Part shown: positions 5,498 through 6,610 of the stretch, piece after piece
Layout of the letters: each line of letters starts with the position of its first letter
How positions within the stretch are numbered: position 1 is the first letter of the stretch
Assembly: GCA_023386135.1 (NCBI GenBank)
Contig: JAEWKG010000336.1
Span: 1-6,610 of the forward strand
Source of the DNA: Pseudomonadota bacterium
Lineage (GTDB): Bacteria > Pseudomonadota > Alphaproteobacteria > Sphingomonadales > Sphingomonadaceae
Direction of reading: 5' to 3'
Length of the DNA stretch: 6,610 bases
Program-made: the position numbers and the translations under genes
Notes under the pieces: generated by a model
Seen by the model: the letters and a program-made list of their open reading frames with translations, nothing else
The model's database searches: none
Told to the model about the DNA's origin: nothing

Positions 5498-6610
5498 CTA
5501 GGCAGCCGCCACAGTCATCCCGTCGACCCGCAGCGTCGGCGCGTTGACCGAGCGCCAGGTTTCGAGGTCGTTCGCCGCCCGCAGCCCCGAGAACATCTCG
5601 ATCAGATTCCCGGCCACGGTAAACCCCGCGATCGGACCGGCGAGCTTGCCGTCGACGATCCGACGCCCCGCGGCGCCGCGGCTGTAGTCGCCGGTCACCG
5701 GGTTGATCCCCTGGCCGATCAGGTAATCGACCAGCACGCCCTCGCGGATGTCGGCGATCAGTTCCCCCACCGACACTTCGCCGGCGAGAAGGTCCACATT
5801 GCTCGGGCTCACTCCCGGCGGCCCGCCGCCACCGCGCGAGGCGTGGCCGGTGAGCGGCAGGCCGAGCTGCGCGGCCGAAGCGACGTTGGTCAGCCAGCCG
5901 GTCACCCGCCCCTCTTCGACCAGCGCGCGCGGGACGCAGGCCACGCCTTCGCCGTCGAAGGGTCGCGAGCGCACGCCGCGAATCTTCCGCGGGTCCTCGA
6001 CCACCCGGATGCCGGGCGCGAACAGCGCCTCGTCCTCGCGCCCGGCGAGGAAGCTCGCCTTGCGGGCAATCGCTGGCGCGGCCATCGCGCCGAGCAGGTG
6101 GCCGATCAGGCTGTTCGACACGCGCGGATCGAACACCACCGGCATCGCCCCGCTCGCCGGGGTCGTGGGCTGGAGCCGCCCCACCGCCCGCTCGCCCGCG
6201 AGCCGGCCGATTTCCGCCGGACTGACGAGATCGGCCATGTGGCGCGCGCTGCGCATGGCGTAGTCGCGCTGCATCGCCTCGCCCTCACCGGCGATCACGC
6301 TGGCCGAGAGCGCGTGCGTGGTGCCGGAATACGCCGCCGCGAAGCCGGTGCTGGTGACAAGCACCGATGTGCCGCACCCCGCCTGCGCGCTGCCGCCTTC
6401 GCTGTTCTTGACCCCGGCGACCGCGCGCGCCGCATCCTCGGCTTCCGCCGCGCGCTCGCGCAGCTCCTCGGGCGAGGGCTCGGCGCCGTCGTCGATGCCG
6501 AGATCGGGGAACGGCCCGCGCGCCAGAGCCGCCTCGGGGGCGAGGCCGGCGAAGGGGTCTTCGGGCGCATGCCGCGCCATCGCCACCGCGCCGCTGGCCA
6601 GTTCGGCCAG
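5498..6610 (-). CDS. pmbA: PmbA/TldE, metalloprotease partner subunit of TldD, 5' part cut off by window edge
   Basis: TldE (PmbA) pairs with TldD to form a cytoplasmic zinc protease; in E. coli the pair processes microcin B17 and degrades the CcdA antitoxin. The frame is open from base 6610 to the TAG at 5500-5498, giving 370 residues of a protein usually near 445-450, so about 75 N-terminal residues are missing. The GTG at 6586 is internal, because the upstream residues LAELASGA join smoothly to the family block VAMARHAPEDPFAGLA. The C-terminal part shows TGDYSRGAAGRRIVDG, the AGNLIEMF block, and the family-typical end RSVNAPTLRVDGMTVA. No HExxxH motif is present in the region (visible residues around 145-185) where TldD binds zinc, which points to the TldE rather than TldD subunit. 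No tldD is in this window. It converges with ppa. Confidence 0.94.
   Translation of the reverse strand: MAELASGAVAMARHAPEDPFAGLAPEAALARGPFPDLGIDDGAEPSPEELRERAAEAEDAARAVAGVKNSEGGSAQAGCGTSVLVTSTGFAAAYSGTTHALSASVIAGEGEAMQRDYAMRSARHMADLVSPAEIGRLAGERAVGRLQPTTPASGAMPVVFDPRVSNSLIGHLLGAMAAPAIARKASFLAGREDEALFAPGIRVVEDPRKIRGVRSRPFDGEGVACVPRALVEEGRVTGWLTNVASAAQLGLPLTGHASRGGGGPPGVSPSNVDLLAGEVSVGELIADIREGVLVDYLIGQGINPVTGDYSRGAAGRRIVDGKLAGPIAGFTVAGNLIEMFSGLRAANDLETWRSVNAPTLRVDGMTVAAA

Noticed and set aside
5748..6263. A 171-codon plus-strand frame antisense to pmbA
   Set aside because: Low-complexity Ser/Arg/Ala/Pro translation opposite a clear pmbA coding frame.

Overview
The window is a GC-rich (about 65-70%), gene-dense stretch of bacterial chromosome. 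The protein sequences and gene content suggest an alphaproteobacterium, most likely a sphingomonad or Erythrobacteraceae member. This is a judgement from recognised sequence character, not from a search. It carries no tRNA or rRNA gene, CRISPR array, transposase or phage gene.

Layout. (1) 1-2046, minus strand: a translation operon, hisS (histidyl-tRNA synthetase) then prfA (release factor 1). They overlap by the four bases ATGA, and prfA runs off the left edge just before its GGQ catalytic loop. (2) 2047-2142: a short divergent promoter region. (3) 2143-4776, plus strand: an exported M61-family zinc aminopeptidase with a PDZ domain, followed after one amber stop and two codons, in the same frame, by a DUF1345-type membrane protein. 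(4) 4824-5360, plus strand: family I inorganic pyrophosphatase (ppa) with all expected active-site residues. (5) 5361-5497: a GC-rich palindromic intergenic element with nested inverted repeats between convergent genes. (6) 5498-6610, minus strand: pmbA/tldE, the non-catalytic partner of the TldD/TldE protease, running off the right edge without its N-terminus.

Most of the content is ordinary housekeeping: tRNA charging, translation termination, pyrophosphate removal and protein or peptide turnover. The clearest anomaly is in hisS. Its catalytic core is canonical and GC-rich, but from just after motif 3 to the stop codon (about 664-1075) GC drops from 69% to 53%, GC3 drops to about 63%, and the anticodon-binding domain becomes highly divergent and about 40 residues too long. 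This looks like a domain replaced by recombination, in frame and without disturbing the overlap with prfA. Other points worth a second look are the single in-frame TAG between the M61 peptidase and the membrane protein, and the palindromic element at 5366-5490. I see no clear evidence of a wholly new multi-gene system.
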